The notes beneath the pieces are model-generated. The model did not search any database, was not told where the DNA came from, and worked only from the letters and a program-made list of their open reading frames with translations. Shown one piece after another: positions 53,011-64,000 of a stretch of DNA of 64,000 nt; within the stretch, counting starts at the first letter, position 1, and each line of letters starts with the position of its first letter. The DNA lies in assembly GCA_023853785.1 (NCBI GenBank), contig JAJIRX010000762.1, forward strand, positions 1 to 64,000, written 5' to 3'. The DNA comes from Psilocybe azurescens. Taxonomy: Eukaryota > Basidiomycota > Agaricomycetes > Agaricales > Agrocybaceae. Position numbers and translations under genes: made by a program.

Positions 53011-55439
53011 CTACAGACGTGCATCTCGAGGCATCTTTTTCAACGCTTGTCGAACACCAAGATCTCCCAGAACATCCTCTGCACCAGCCAGAACTGTTGT
53101 AAAGTTGAAACTAAAATCAGTACGGGTTCTTTTCACATATCGATATAAAGCAATACTGACTAGCATCGAATCCAGATGTCCTGTGATACTGCACGAAAGA
53201 AAAATCAGTAAGAGTTGCCCAGAAAATGGATCACAGGATACAGTGCGAAGATAAACTTACGTTCTCGATAAATTTACCCATACCCGTTACGGTGAGAGCT
53301 CGTCCGCCAAACACCTGGGTCGCGTCTATGGAAAGAAATAAGTCAGCAGAAATACGCGAAGAAGAAAGCAAAGTCCAGACGACATACCTTCCGCCGTTTC
53401 GCGCCCTGCTCGACTGATGAATCTAGAGTCGAAGAAGAGCCGAGCGTCACCAAAATACTTGAAATAGGTGAGAAAGAACGTACTGTTTGAGGAGACCAAT
53501 TGGACCCGCCAGTTTGTCAGATTGCTGGCTGTAGCTCATCTATTGGACAACGATGAATCTCAGTTCGGGTAAAAAGTGGATTATTCGGTAAAAGCAATCG
53601 CACCTGGTTCATTTGATACGTGATAGTCTCATACCAATTCTGGCAGGCTTCTACTCGAGAAATCATGGTCGCAAGTTTGGCTCTAATCACTGGCTGAGAA
53701 GTCAATGGTTTCCCGAAAACTATGCGTTGCGTTGACCACCTGATTCAAAGTATCAACGTCGGTTCCAGTTGTATCCAATTAGATCCACATACTTGAGAGA
53801 CTCTTCAACAACCAATCGTTGTGCCGCGATCGAAGTCCCACAGACCATCCATCGCTCGTGATTGAAATTGGATAGAATAACCGACATGCCAGCGCCAACT
53901 TTGCCCAGCGTATTGGAAATAGGAACTCGGACCTGCAGACGCGGTGTTACGGCAAATTTGCGCCAATTTTTAGAACCAATACATACCTTATCGAAGGTCA
54001 CATAAGCCGTTCCAGCTACCGACGAATATGCGGTCTTGATCGGCTTCGTCTCCACTCCAGGGCCTCTTTCGATCAGAATAACTGTGAATCCGGTCTTTTG
54101 CAGTGTCAAAATCCAATCTGCCAAAACTGTGAAAATAGAATTACCTCTGTCTTGCAACCTGTTGTGAAATAGTCTGCAAAGGTTCCGTTCGTAATCCACC
54201 TTCACGATTACAATTCGTCAATGACACATTCTCTTCGAAAAGTCCGATATTGAATAAGTACTTTTTGGTTCCAGTGACAATCCAGTGATCGCCGTCGCGT
54301 ACAGCAGTGGTTTGTAAACCACTGACATCACTGCCTGCGAATGCCTCGCTGATTGCAAGAGCGAGGAATTTTTTGCCAGAAAGCGTCTGAGCAATTATTG
54401 TGAGAAATGAATAAGAGACACGAGGACACTAGACTTACTTCGTTAACAACTTTTTCGTAAAGTTCAGGCGAGCCATAGTTCAGTACAGGAGGTAAACCAA
54501 TGACCAATCCCGCCAAAAGACCATCCACTACAGCTCTGCTACTAACACGGGAAAGCTCCGCGTGTATAATACCCTAAAATAAAATGTGAAATGGCCTCCA
54601 CAGTCGAAGAGAAATAAAATTATACTTCGTGGAAATAATCGAATTCTTCAGGTTTCACGATTCCACCCATCAAAGTGCGTCCTTTGAGATGCTTTCCTGG
54701 ACCCAGACGCATGGCAATTAAGTTCGTCTCTCTGAATATGATGTTATGAAATTGGTTCTTCCACCGCTCGAGATGACAGGAACATACGCCAGCTTGTCAA
54801 CAACCTCCTGGGATATTCTCTTCCCATTTTCCTCACATCTGACAGATTCGGGCTTGACGACTGTATCGAAGAATTCTCGCACAGCCGTTTGGAACTTGCG
54901 ATGGTTTTCCGAGTAATAAGGACTGTAGTATCCTTGGCTAAGCCATGTCGGTTCTCCATATGGCACTTTGCTCAGTTCTCCTGGGACAGGGGCTTTGATT
55001 CTTTCAGTCTCGCCTTGAACCGTGCCGATTTGGAGTCGTGCGTATTGTGGGCGTAACAGCACTTCATGTCTGTGTAGACCAAAGAATACCTGTGTAGCGT
55101 CCTTTCCGGCTGGGACGCGCATCATTTATTCGACGAACACTTAGAAATAACTGACAACGCACCAACAGATTCCGCATAGATGACATTCGGACCACCGGGA
55201 TGCATATTGGCAAACTTGGTGAGATCATAGACCTTGGCATCGATAACAACCCACTAAGCAAAGTTGAGCGACTTCCCGAGAGTTGAGTTAACTGTCGTCT
55301 CACCACATCCCCTTCCTTGTTATGCTATAAATCATCAACAAATCACGCCAAGTGAGCAAAGTAACCTGACTGAAACAATACGTTGAGAGCAGACCTGAGC
55401 AATCTCTTCCCAAGAGTATTGTTTCGATTTAGAGGTCAT
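53011..55439 (-). CDS. cytochrome b5-acyl-CoA dehydrogenase fusion protein
   Basis: It starts MTSKSKQYSWEEIAQ, with HNKEGDVWVVIDAKVYDLTK and HPGGPNVIYAESVGAGKDAT; the second haem histidine is in FFGLHRHE, so a complete cytochrome b5 domain lies at about residues 1-85. A linker leads to an acyl-CoA dehydrogenase domain: IHAELSRVS, LAISEAFAGSDVSGLQTTAV, GTKKYLFN, GPGVETKPIKTAYSSVAGTA, NFNHERWMVCGTSIAAQRLV, VFGKPLTSQPVIRAKLATM and RETAEDATQVFGGRALTVTG. Haem and flavin in one chain suggest direct electron transfer or coupling to a desaturase-like route. Such fusions occur in fungi, but the substrate is unknown. No targeting peptide is evident. Stop at 53011-53013. Confidence 0.85.
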
Positions 55440-56107
55440 TATTCAAGAATGTGGAAGGCAATTAAGGGAAGAGAAGGTTAGAGTGTGTGGCTGGGGAAAG
55501 AAGACGAAGTATGGGGGTGGGTGATTTGAAGTCGGCAATTCAACTGTGGCCTTTCCGATTGGCATGTTCACATGTGTTTATTTGGTATCCTTGAATACCG
55601 CCTATAATCTATCAAGGCAAAGATTAGATAGGATGGAACAAGAGTCCAGAGTGCATCCAGCTCTCTTCAGACCGCCGAACAACCGTTGAATATCTCGATG
55701 CACTTTGTTCTTGAAGACAAAGAACATTGGGTGGTCTAAAAGCCTTGGATTCATGGGCGCCAATCATAATTAATTAACCTGTGTCTTCTTAAAGTCTTGG
55801 GAGCTTGATTGTCTCCACCCACATAGTAATAGACTAATTAGAAGAGCGTATGTCGAATTTCTAAAACACCGGGTATAAACAAAACTTTGGAACAACTTTG
55901 GAAGCAACAGGTAGACCAATATCAGAAAAAGAAAAACATAGGAAGATTATATACAGAAAACACAACGAGCTCCAATTTCCAGAGGTCTCTAATCATACAA
56001 GCTATCATGCGAGAATTACACTCGATATATTTTACAACTAGTCAACACGTCAGCGATCTGAAATGGTCTACACAATGAATGAGACTTACTCTAAACAAGA
56101 AGCCCAG
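55440..56107. other. intergenic region, no supported gene
   Basis: Between the cytochrome b5-ACAD start and the RAD16 stop; only short chance frames, no repeat or RNA gene detected. Confidence 0.45.
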
Positions 56108-59100
56108 CTAGCGAAAACAACACGAGTAAGGATAGGATTCATCATCTGGCAGAAAAATACGCACATCTTCTGGGGTAAGTCTACCCATGGCCTACATGTG
56201 ACGCTCAGCACAGTGTATGTATATAGGAAAGACAAAGAAATACGCACAGAATCGTCAGCTGACAGCGTAGCATCTACCATGGCACTCTTTTTCTCTTGCA
56301 GCTTTGGGTGGAATTAGAAATGGTTATGTTATATGAGACATGATCAGCTTACCTGTACAATACGACTTTCGATACTATCTTCCACAACAAGTTTAATGGC
56401 TTGCACAGGTCTGCGCTGACCAAGGCGATGTATACGATCCATGGCCTCTGCGTAGAACTTGAGTTAAGTTCAACATAGCATACATCTTTATCACTTACGG
56501 TATTCAACCTAGATGCAAAATTAACACGCCGTCGTTCAATTATACAAAAATAAAACTTACTGCAGGATTCCACCAACTATCCATGAGATACACGCGAGAG
56601 GCCTCAGTAAGATTTAGGGCGACACCCCCGGCCTTCAAGCTAACAAGGAACACGGTGACATCAACGTTATTCACTGATAACGTCAAAATATAAGCTTCCG
56701 GAAATTGCAGATAGAAGAACGCGATCTTACTAAAATGTTTGATAGTGGCATCGCGAGCCTGAGGAGACATTGTGCCTTCCAAACGACAGATCTACCGAAT
56801 CGTCAGGTTGGTAAGAGGGGGCAAGTTGTAAAGCAAACCAACTCACGTTAAAACCGGCCTTCTGCAGTCTGTATGCAATAAGGTCCAGGAAGTTAACGAA
56901 CTGGCTGAACACAAGACTCTTCGTTGTAGAGTCTTGGAGGCGAAGGTTGCTCAACTCCTCGACCAAAGCTTCTATCTTAGTCGACGAACGCCAATTATCG
57001 AGATTAAGCCGACCAAGGATGCCTTGACGAACATTGGTCATGTTTTCTTCGAGGACCAACGCTGGTGCTTCCAGATCTATGGTCAAAGGCAAGTGACAGA
57101 CCGGACACACGGGCTAAGGAAGGACGTAAGATAGGTCAAAAGTTACGAAAATTGATGAATTGTAATGCATACGTCTTCGTCATTGGCAATTTCAAGGTAT
57201 TGTTTAATACATTCGCGATCAAAAATGTGTCGGCACTTGGCTTGGATTGCATCCTCTGCGATATCGTTGCAGATGCGGCAAACAGTAGTATCATCGGCGA
57301 CATCAGCAACAAATTGGGTTGCATTAGTCTTGCTGCGAAGAACGAGGTCGGGATGGCATGCCATCTGTCTCATTCGAGTGAGCCTGTTACACGTAAGAAT
57401 TAGAATATCCCACGCCCAAAGAAAAATGAATCTGGAACTTACAGACTAAAAATATTAGAGTAATCTGTGAACGAAGGGGATATAATCAGCGTCTCGAACG
57501 CGTCTCGATCCAGGAGAAAATAAATACGAACTATTCAAAACGGTGCCATGATCAAGATACGTGCTAAACTGCCGTTTAGCGTCCGAGAATAGAGACAGAT
57601 AGAGTTCTTTTTCTTCGGGGCTGAAATAGTCACGTCGAACGAGCACCGTTCGCGGAGGCAGACCAAGATCATCTGCTTTTTGGAGCTGCGTGGAAAACAT
57701 CAGTAACGTTGGAAAAGAAAAAGGAGGTAGTGAAGACCTTGGTTCTCCGAAGCATCATCCTGTCCAATAGAATCTTAAGTTTCTTGAAAGCATTCTTGCC
57801 AGGGCCAATCATTCCGTGTTTCTGGATTGGTGTGAGAATCTCCGTATTCCAAAAACAAGTCTGTGGAGTGAGATGCACTTTAGTTTAAACAATCCGACTC
57901 TTTGGAAAGAGATACTTACATGCTGCATGGGACTGTGTCCGCAATCTGTAGGAGTATTTAGAAGGTTCGTCAAGGAGTAATTATAATATACACATACCGT
58001 CGCAGGATCTCTTGTCACTGAAAGTCCAGTGCAACGATTTACAATCACATAGCTTACCTACAACAAGCGGCTTAATACATAACCGAAATTCAGATAGAAG
58101 ACAACGCACAGAAATAGTATGAGAAGGGGTCTCCTCCCAGGAATCGAACAAGACTGTAGAGTTCTCCAACACGATTCTGTAGAGGCGTCCCCGAAAGACA
58201 CCACCTAAAGTTAGATTTGAGTTCGAATGCTGCCTTGGCGGTGTTAGTTGATCGCTCCTTGATGTTGTGAGCCTCGTCCAAAACGACTCTATTCCATTGG
58301 ACCTGATGCACGGGTGATTTTTCCTTGACAATCAAACCTTTGCGCTTAAATCCACTGTGTTGTTTTCGGAAGCAACTAAGGATCAAAGGCGTTAGCGAAA
58401 AAGGTTGAATTTGAGCATATTTTCGGTTACCTTTCAAGAACAGCATAAGTGGTCAAAACCTAAAAGGTGTCAATACGACAAGGGGCTATGATAATTCAAA
58501 ATACATACAACGTCGTATTTACTCAATTCTGCAGCATCGGATTCGCGCGAGCTCCCGTGCCAAACAAGCACCTTCAAGCCATCCGTATGGGCCTCTATTT
58601 CGTTTCTCCATTGCATGATAGCAACGGTAGGACTGAGAAATCATGAGTGGCCTGAACATGCAAATGTAGGTTTTATGACAACTGACGCTACGACCAGATT
58701 GGGCTTTGAACCATCTGACACAAATAATGCTATGATCTGGATAGTCTTCCCCATTCTGAAAATATAACTCAGGACTGGATGTAAACTAGTGTTAAGATTT
58801 GTGCATACCCCATTTCGTCCTACGAGAGTCGTTAGTGGCCGAGTGTGAGAGAAGAAATGAAAGACTTACCGCCAGCATACCACCACTCCAAATACCCTTC
58901 TCTTGCTGTCGCATCCAATACAGACTTTCATGTTGGAATGGAAGCAGGCTTAACTTGAGATTACTGGGCTGTTCTGCCTTCTTGGGTTCGACGATAGGAA
59001 TATCCTTTTCAAGATCACCCCAGACGTCCCTCAGCTCAGGATGATTCCTACGCAATGCAATAGATGTTCGTTCGGCCTGTTCCAAAATGAAAAATGAGTA

Positions 59101-60138
59101 ACCAATAAAAGACGCCACCATACATTGACTTACGTGGGTCAATCTCCTGCCCAGCTCTTTCATGAGTGCTCGCTCCTCTTTCTTGTTGGCTATGCGTGCA
59201 CTGAGGAATGCGGTACGCCGTTCCCTCTGAAGTTGTTTCATCTCAGATAGTGTCATCGATTTCTTGACAGACGCTGAAATCATCCTCGTTGGCTCAGAGG
59301 TGTGAACTTTCTTTCCTTTTCCTTTTCCTTTTCCTGGTGAACTGGTTGCCAATGGCTCCTCGTCGGACGTCTCATCTAAACCCTCGCTATCTAGTTCTTC
59401 AAAGTCTTCGGCCTGATCGAGTTTTCGATGGCGTGCTAGTCGACGCTCAGCAGCAGCAGCACGTAACATCGCAGCGGGACTTGGACCCGTGATTCGGTTC
59501 GAAGAAGAACCTGCATCGTTGGCTAAGGTAGTCTGCAGTGAGAGACGCACTGCGTCGTCAAGCATAATTTCCTCGTCTTCTTCCGCCTCCGAGATCCTGA
59601 ACTCTGAGCCGCTGTCGTCCGATTCGTCTATTTCTTCGGGTTCGTCTTCATTGTATTCAAGGTCGCTATCTTCTGATCCATCTCCATCGTCATTGTCAGA
59701 GGCCGATGGGGTAGCAGCAGCTTTTGCTTTGCCTTTACCCTTCGTGGTAGCACTCTGTAAATTTACTACTCAAAAATGATCTACTAGTTATCAGGGAGCT
59801 TCCTAACCTGCGCTTTCGCCTTGATTTTTGTATTAGGAACGGACACGTATACTTTGCTGGCAAGAGCACGCCTTCGTTTCGGCGCAGGGGCAGCGGATAC
59901 TGACTCTGCTTCGTCTTCGCTCATAGCAGGTCGCTTAGCTGCGCCTGTTGAGCCTTCCTCGCGCACTTGCAGAGCGCGTCTTGATAGTACCCAGATCTTC
60001 AAGGTCAGAAGTCATGGGTGTTTCGGCTTCTGTCACTATGGACTCTGTTCTGGAACTCAAAGCTGGGGAAGCATTGGAGATAGAAGTCGCTGTTGCAGAC
60101 GACGAAGCAATCCTCAACGATTGGCGGGTAGCCCTCAT
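56108..60138 (-). CDS. RAD16: RAD16-type SWI2/SNF2 ATPase with RING finger
   Basis: An acidic, Ser-rich N-terminus precedes [20 protein letters not shown]. Helicase motifs: I (DEMG, then MGKTIQII), Ia ([15 protein letters not shown]), II ([11 protein letters not shown]), III ([20 protein letters not shown]). The RING sits between the helicase lobes, as in Rad16: [34 protein letters not shown]. Motifs IV-VI follow: [61 protein letters not shown]. The C-terminus [14 protein letters not shown] is typical of Rad16. The protein acts in global-genome nucleotide excision repair. More than a dozen short introns. One frame slip near 59960. The C-terminal tail after RIFL is longer than in yeast. Confidence 0.9.
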
Positions 60139-60463
60139 CCTACAAAAGAGACGGGAAAAAGGTAGTAATGATGGGGGAAAGAACAAAGAATAAAATTTTC
60201 AGGGGTCCAACCGAAGAGTGACTAATAAATGAGGGTGTAACGTCACGGGACCGCGCGGTGGCGATGGTAACTCTCTAATATTGACGCGTCGGTTTTTATG
60301 ATGATCGGATTCTCTCGTGGATACTGGACTTGTAACTGCACCGAATAGCAAGTACTCCGTTCCATTAGTAAAACTTAGGTATACATTCCGACAGTAATAT
60401 CCTACAGTACAAGTTATGGAACAATATGATAGCTCAGTCAATGTGGAATAGACTTAATATATT
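60139..60463. other. RAD16 upstream region next to a Copia LTR
   Basis: The 325 bp upstream of the RAD16 start ends at the Copia LTR. Near the LTR, GGAACAATATGATAGCT (60418-60434) and CAGTCAATGTGGAATAGACT (60435-60454) duplicate LTR-internal blocks at 60479 and 60546. LTR-derived sequence therefore extends into this interval. Confidence 0.55.
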
Positions 60464-60774
60464 TGTTGTAGTACCTATGGAACAATATGATAGCTACAGG
60501 AAGTCAACACCAGTTTATATAAGATAAAGAAATGCTAACTCACCTCAGTCAATGTGGAATAGACTGAGGGGAGTAGCTACGAAATTGAAGCAGTATATAC
60601 GAGAAGTTTTGGCTGGGCATTTTGCCCAAGCCATACCAAGCAAAAGGTGTCCATAAGGTACTATAGAGTGCGTGCGGCGCGAACGGCTGTGCGCGCACCA
60701 TACGAACTGAAAGAATGGAAAGATCTAAAAGGAATAATCACCGTAGTACACGGTTTGGTACAAAATATTCAATA
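60464..60774 (-). repeat. 3' LTR of the Copia element
   Basis: On the minus strand it starts TATTGAATATT next to the polypurine tract and ends GGTACTACAACA, a near-perfect TGTTG/CAACA pair with the first G changed. It contains GGAACAATATGATAGCT and CAATGTGGAATAGACT blocks that are repeated just outside its outer end. Confidence 0.65.
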
Positions 60775-63700
60775 CTCCCCCTCAAACCGTGCTAAGACCA
60801 AGCGCGGTTGCGAAATGCTTTGCCTTGACGCTGGGAAGTGCCTTCGTAAGAATATCGGGCGGTCATGTCGTTGGTGGGGCAATAAATGAGTTTAATGGTG
60901 CCCTTCTCGATGATATAGCGAATGAAATGATACCGAATATCGATGTGCTTTGTACGAAGCGTGATAGTGGCCGTCTTGGCGCGAGAGCGATGGCCGATTT
61001 GCTATCAGAAAATAAAGGAGTTGGGCCATCTACAGGCCCGAAGAGTTGCTCGACAAGACGACGAAGCCAAATAGCTTCTTTGGCGGCATGAGTTTGTGCG
61101 ACATATTCAGCCTCGGTGGTCGAAGGGTGACAAGTTCCTGCTTCTTCAAGACCAAGATACTGCTCCACCATCGACGAGAAACACGTACCCAGAGATCGCA
61201 CGCCTGTGCTCCTGGGAGGCCCCATCCGCATCCACATACCCCTCTCACGCCCTCGCTTCTCTCCCCCATAAACCAACTCCAGCTTCTGCGTTCCGAGCAG
61301 ATAGCGGAATATCCTTTCACGGCTTTCCCAATGTCGCCCCAGCCAGGATTCTCCGAGTACTGGGCTACAGTTGAGACTGCAAAAGCGATGTCGGGACGTG
61401 TTCCCATTGCCGCATACATGAGGGAACCGACAGCTTCACGAAATGGCACTTGTTGCATCTTCGTGACATCGGAAATCTTCGTGGGTGACTGGGACTTTGA
61501 AAGAGGTGCACTGGGGTCCATCGGAATCGACGATGGCTTCAGATCGTTGAAATTGAATCTGTTGATAATGGACTCGATGTAGGCGTGTTGGGAAAGCGAA
61601 ATGGTGCGATTGGTGAGGTCTCTGGTGATTTTAATGCCTAGGAGCCAATTCACGGGCCCTAAATCGGTGAGCTTGAAGATCTTGTTCATGTCGTTCTTGA
61701 AAACTGCGATCAGCTTCGAAGAACTCCCCACCAGCAAGCAATCGTCGACATGGACTGCTATGATGATGATGAAAGATCCAGTCTTCTTCACGAAGACTCC
61801 GTGGTCGGCATCGGTCCTGACGAATTCTAAATCATTGAGAGCCTTGCAAAGTGCGTCATACCAATTTTTAGCGCCCTGTTTGAGACCATACAAAGTCTTG
61901 TTCAGGCGCCAAACCCAAACGCGGCTATCCCTGGTGGCGATACGCTGGCGGCTGCTCCAGATAAACCTGTTCGTGCGGTCCCAAACGACTGTTTAGATAC
62001 GCAGAATCGAAGTCAATGATGTCGGCAGTCCATCCGTTACGTGCGGCGAGTGCTAGAAGAAGTCGAAAGGAAGCAAATCGTGCAACTGGTGCATATGTCT
62101 CGTAGTAGTCGACGCCCGTGGATCTGGGTGAAGCCTTTAGCAACCAGACGCGCCTTATACTTGTCAATTTCGCCGGCAGCATTCTTCTTGATACGCAATA
62201 CCCATCGACATTTGGTGACGTTGGTGTTGGGTGGGCGTTCAACCAGGTCGAAGGTTCCGTTCGCTTTAAGCGATCCAAGTTCCTCCTTGATTGCTGTATC
62301 CCACTTTGGCCAATCTGCATGCTTCCTCGCCTCCTCAAACGTTGGAGTCAGTCCCTCTGCTCCATCCATTACCGCCGCCATTGCATACTCCGCCACTTCG
62401 ACCATCTCCCAAGCATCTTCCGCCTCTTCTGCCATCCCACCTGCCTCAGATCCCTCCTGTATTCCCTTGGGCAATAACGGATCCGTTGCTCTGTTGCTCA
62501 TCACGCCAACACCATCCCTCAACCTCTTCACGTAATTGGATTCCTTTCGAATGCGTGCGCTTCTGCATGGGCCTTGGGGCTCCAGGTCCTCTGGAGGTTC
62601 GTCTCTGAACCGATTTTCGACGTGATCCGTTGGAACTCTGGACTCAGGCTCCTCAACATCTTCGACAGTTTCAGCGTTTGGAAGTGGATGGTTCGTCTGG
62701 AGGCGTCCCACGCGACGAAAGGTTCCTTCTCCCCCTCAAGTGGTGCGGCCTCCACAAATATTTCATCCTCAAAATTGAACTTGACGCTTGGTTCAACGGT
62801 AATTGAGCGCTTTTCTGCCCAATATATGCGGTGAGCGTTACTTTCTTCGTCAAATCCCATCCACCTCCCAATCTTCGAGCGGGCTTGAAGCTTGTTGTTG
62901 TCGTCATCGTGAACGCGAACTCTGCAGCCCCATGGATGAATATCGGCGAGATTGGGCTTTACACCATGGAATGCTTCGTGTGGCGTTTGACCCTTGAGGC
63001 TACGTGTCCAGGTGCAATTCTTAAGGTAAACGGCATGTCGACAGGCTTCTCCCCAAAGAAAATTAGGGAGACCACTCTCATGTAGCATTGCTCGAACCTT
63101 AGCTAGAATTGTTCGGTTGAGGCGCTCCGAAACACCATTGTATTCTGGGCGTATCATGGACAGTGAGGTGGCGAATGGTGCCGGACAGACGAAGGTGGTC
63201 AGAAAATTCATTACTGAGGTATTCTCCCCCTCGATCCCGAACGAAGGGCTTTGATGGCGACTCCTTTTTGGACTTTCAGAAAGGCTTCGGTATGACAAAT
63301 AGGGCGTCAAGGCTTCATCTTTGGTGCGTAAAAGAAGAGGTGGGTGTAGCGACTGAAATCATCTGTAAAGCTAATATAAAACTTCTTCCGATTGATTGTT
63401 TCCGACAGGTGCTGGCCCCCAAAGATCGGAATGGATTTCGTCGCCCACTGCCTTTGACCTTTCATCCTCCTTCTGCCTTCGTATTGCCTTCCGCTCCCCT
63501 TTTGCCCATTCACAAGATTCACAAACAGTCGCTTCGCTGTCTGGATCAAGTAAAATTCCAGTCACCAACTTTTTCTCCACTAAGCGCCGGGCGCGTTCGT
63601 GCGAGACATGCCCCAAACGACGATGTAATTCATCAATCGTCAACATCTCCTCCGCTTTCCCAGCAGACTCTCCCTCAGGACGAAGTCGCGTACACGCCGG

Positions 63701-64000
63701 TATAACCCCCCTTTCACCATAACTTTGCCTAAAAGTTGACGATTCTTATCGTAAATTCGGCAGCTTTCTCCGTGGAAAACCAAAGTCGATCCTGACAATG
63801 CAATCCTACTGATGGAGACAAGGGTGACAGCGCATCGACGGGCGCATAGAGGACGTCCTTTAAAAGGACACGAGATTGACCCCCAGGACCATTAGGTATG
63901 AGGATATACATATCTCCCTTGCCAATTGCGCTGAACGTGCGGTTGTCAGCTGCCGAAATTGGCTTCTCTGGAATCTCCACATAATTAATGAATCTGTGGC
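60464..64000 (-). mobile_element. Ty1/Copia retrotransposon: protease to RNase H plus 3' LTR, cut by the window edge
   Basis: Read on the minus strand from 63980: a protease-flank region (AIGKGDMYILIPNGPGG, LLKDVLYAPVD), the integrase zinc-binding motif (HRRLGHVSHERA, CESCEWAKGE), integrase DDE landmarks (IHSDLWGP, FTDDFSRYTHLFFY, NGVSERLNRTI), then RT (KYKARLVAKGFTQ, DIIDFDSAYLNS, YGLKQGAKNWYDAL, HVDD in place of YVDD). RNase H (STTEAEYVA-type) and a polypurine tract GGGGGAG at about 60776-60782 lead into the LTR (60464-60774). The order PR-IN-RT-RH defines Copia. Frame breaks split pol into several frames, so it is either inactive or error-containing. Gag and the 5' LTR lie beyond 64000. 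Confidence 0.88.

Noticed and set aside
1..64000. CRISPR arrays, bacterial operons, tRNA or rRNA genes
   Set aside because: None seen by eye; introns and gene content are eukaryotic. A tRNA scan could not be run, so a missed tRNA is possible.

Overview
The window looks like nuclear DNA of a filamentous basidiomycete, most likely an Agaricomycete. Protein-coding genes are densely spaced and often divergently paired. They are split by many 50-70 bp GT-AG introns. Agaricomycete-type uncharacterised families and a fungal GH5 cellulase relic with a CBM1 cellulose-binding module are present. The species cannot be named from the sequence alone.

Layout. (1) 1-14000: poorly conserved, basidiomycete-style genes (a gene cut by the window edge, coiled-coil and Pro/Ser-rich proteins, a WD40 protein, a small acidic protein). 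Mixed in are relics: a ribosomal protein L17 pseudogene, a truncated GH5 cellulase, and a roughly 160 bp inverted-repeat element present in at least two copies. (2) 14000-31000: a transposon graveyard. Three pieces of a Tad/I-like LINE lie in opposite orientations. They are interrupted by a 937 bp fold-back element, a Copia fragment carrying a nested solo LTR, and a 2037 bp inverted-repeat element with an unusual T-poor, GC-rich core. An AT-rich block follows with two complete but dead Tc1/mariner copies, a solo LTR and a hAT-type MITE. Several insertions keep perfect target-site duplications. (3) 31480-60138: conserved housekeeping genes. They are a mitochondrial rhomboid protease and the HEM25 glycine carrier (divergent), an ACADSB-like acyl-CoA dehydrogenase and a BIG1/VOA1-like protein (divergent), MED13 and a DUF2433 phosphoesterase-like protein with an RGG tail (divergent), the lariat debranching enzyme DBR1 and SPT4 (divergent), an ICP55-type aminopeptidase P, a cytochrome b5-acyl-CoA dehydrogenase fusion, and the RAD16 repair ATPase/E3. 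(4) 60464-64000: a minus-strand Ty1/Copia element with its 3' LTR; it runs off the window.

Mitochondrial functions recur (rhomboid, HEM25, ACADSB-like, ICP55), as do transcription and RNA functions (MED13, SPT4, DBR1), but no pathway cluster or biosynthetic operon is evident. The strongest unusual signals are the 19971-22007 element, the head-to-head LINE with its RT core missing, and the nested insertions with intact target duplications. Several conserved genes carry single-base frame breaks, mostly inside homopolymers. These look more like uncorrected assembly indels than pseudogenes, so frame breaks elsewhere should be read with caution.
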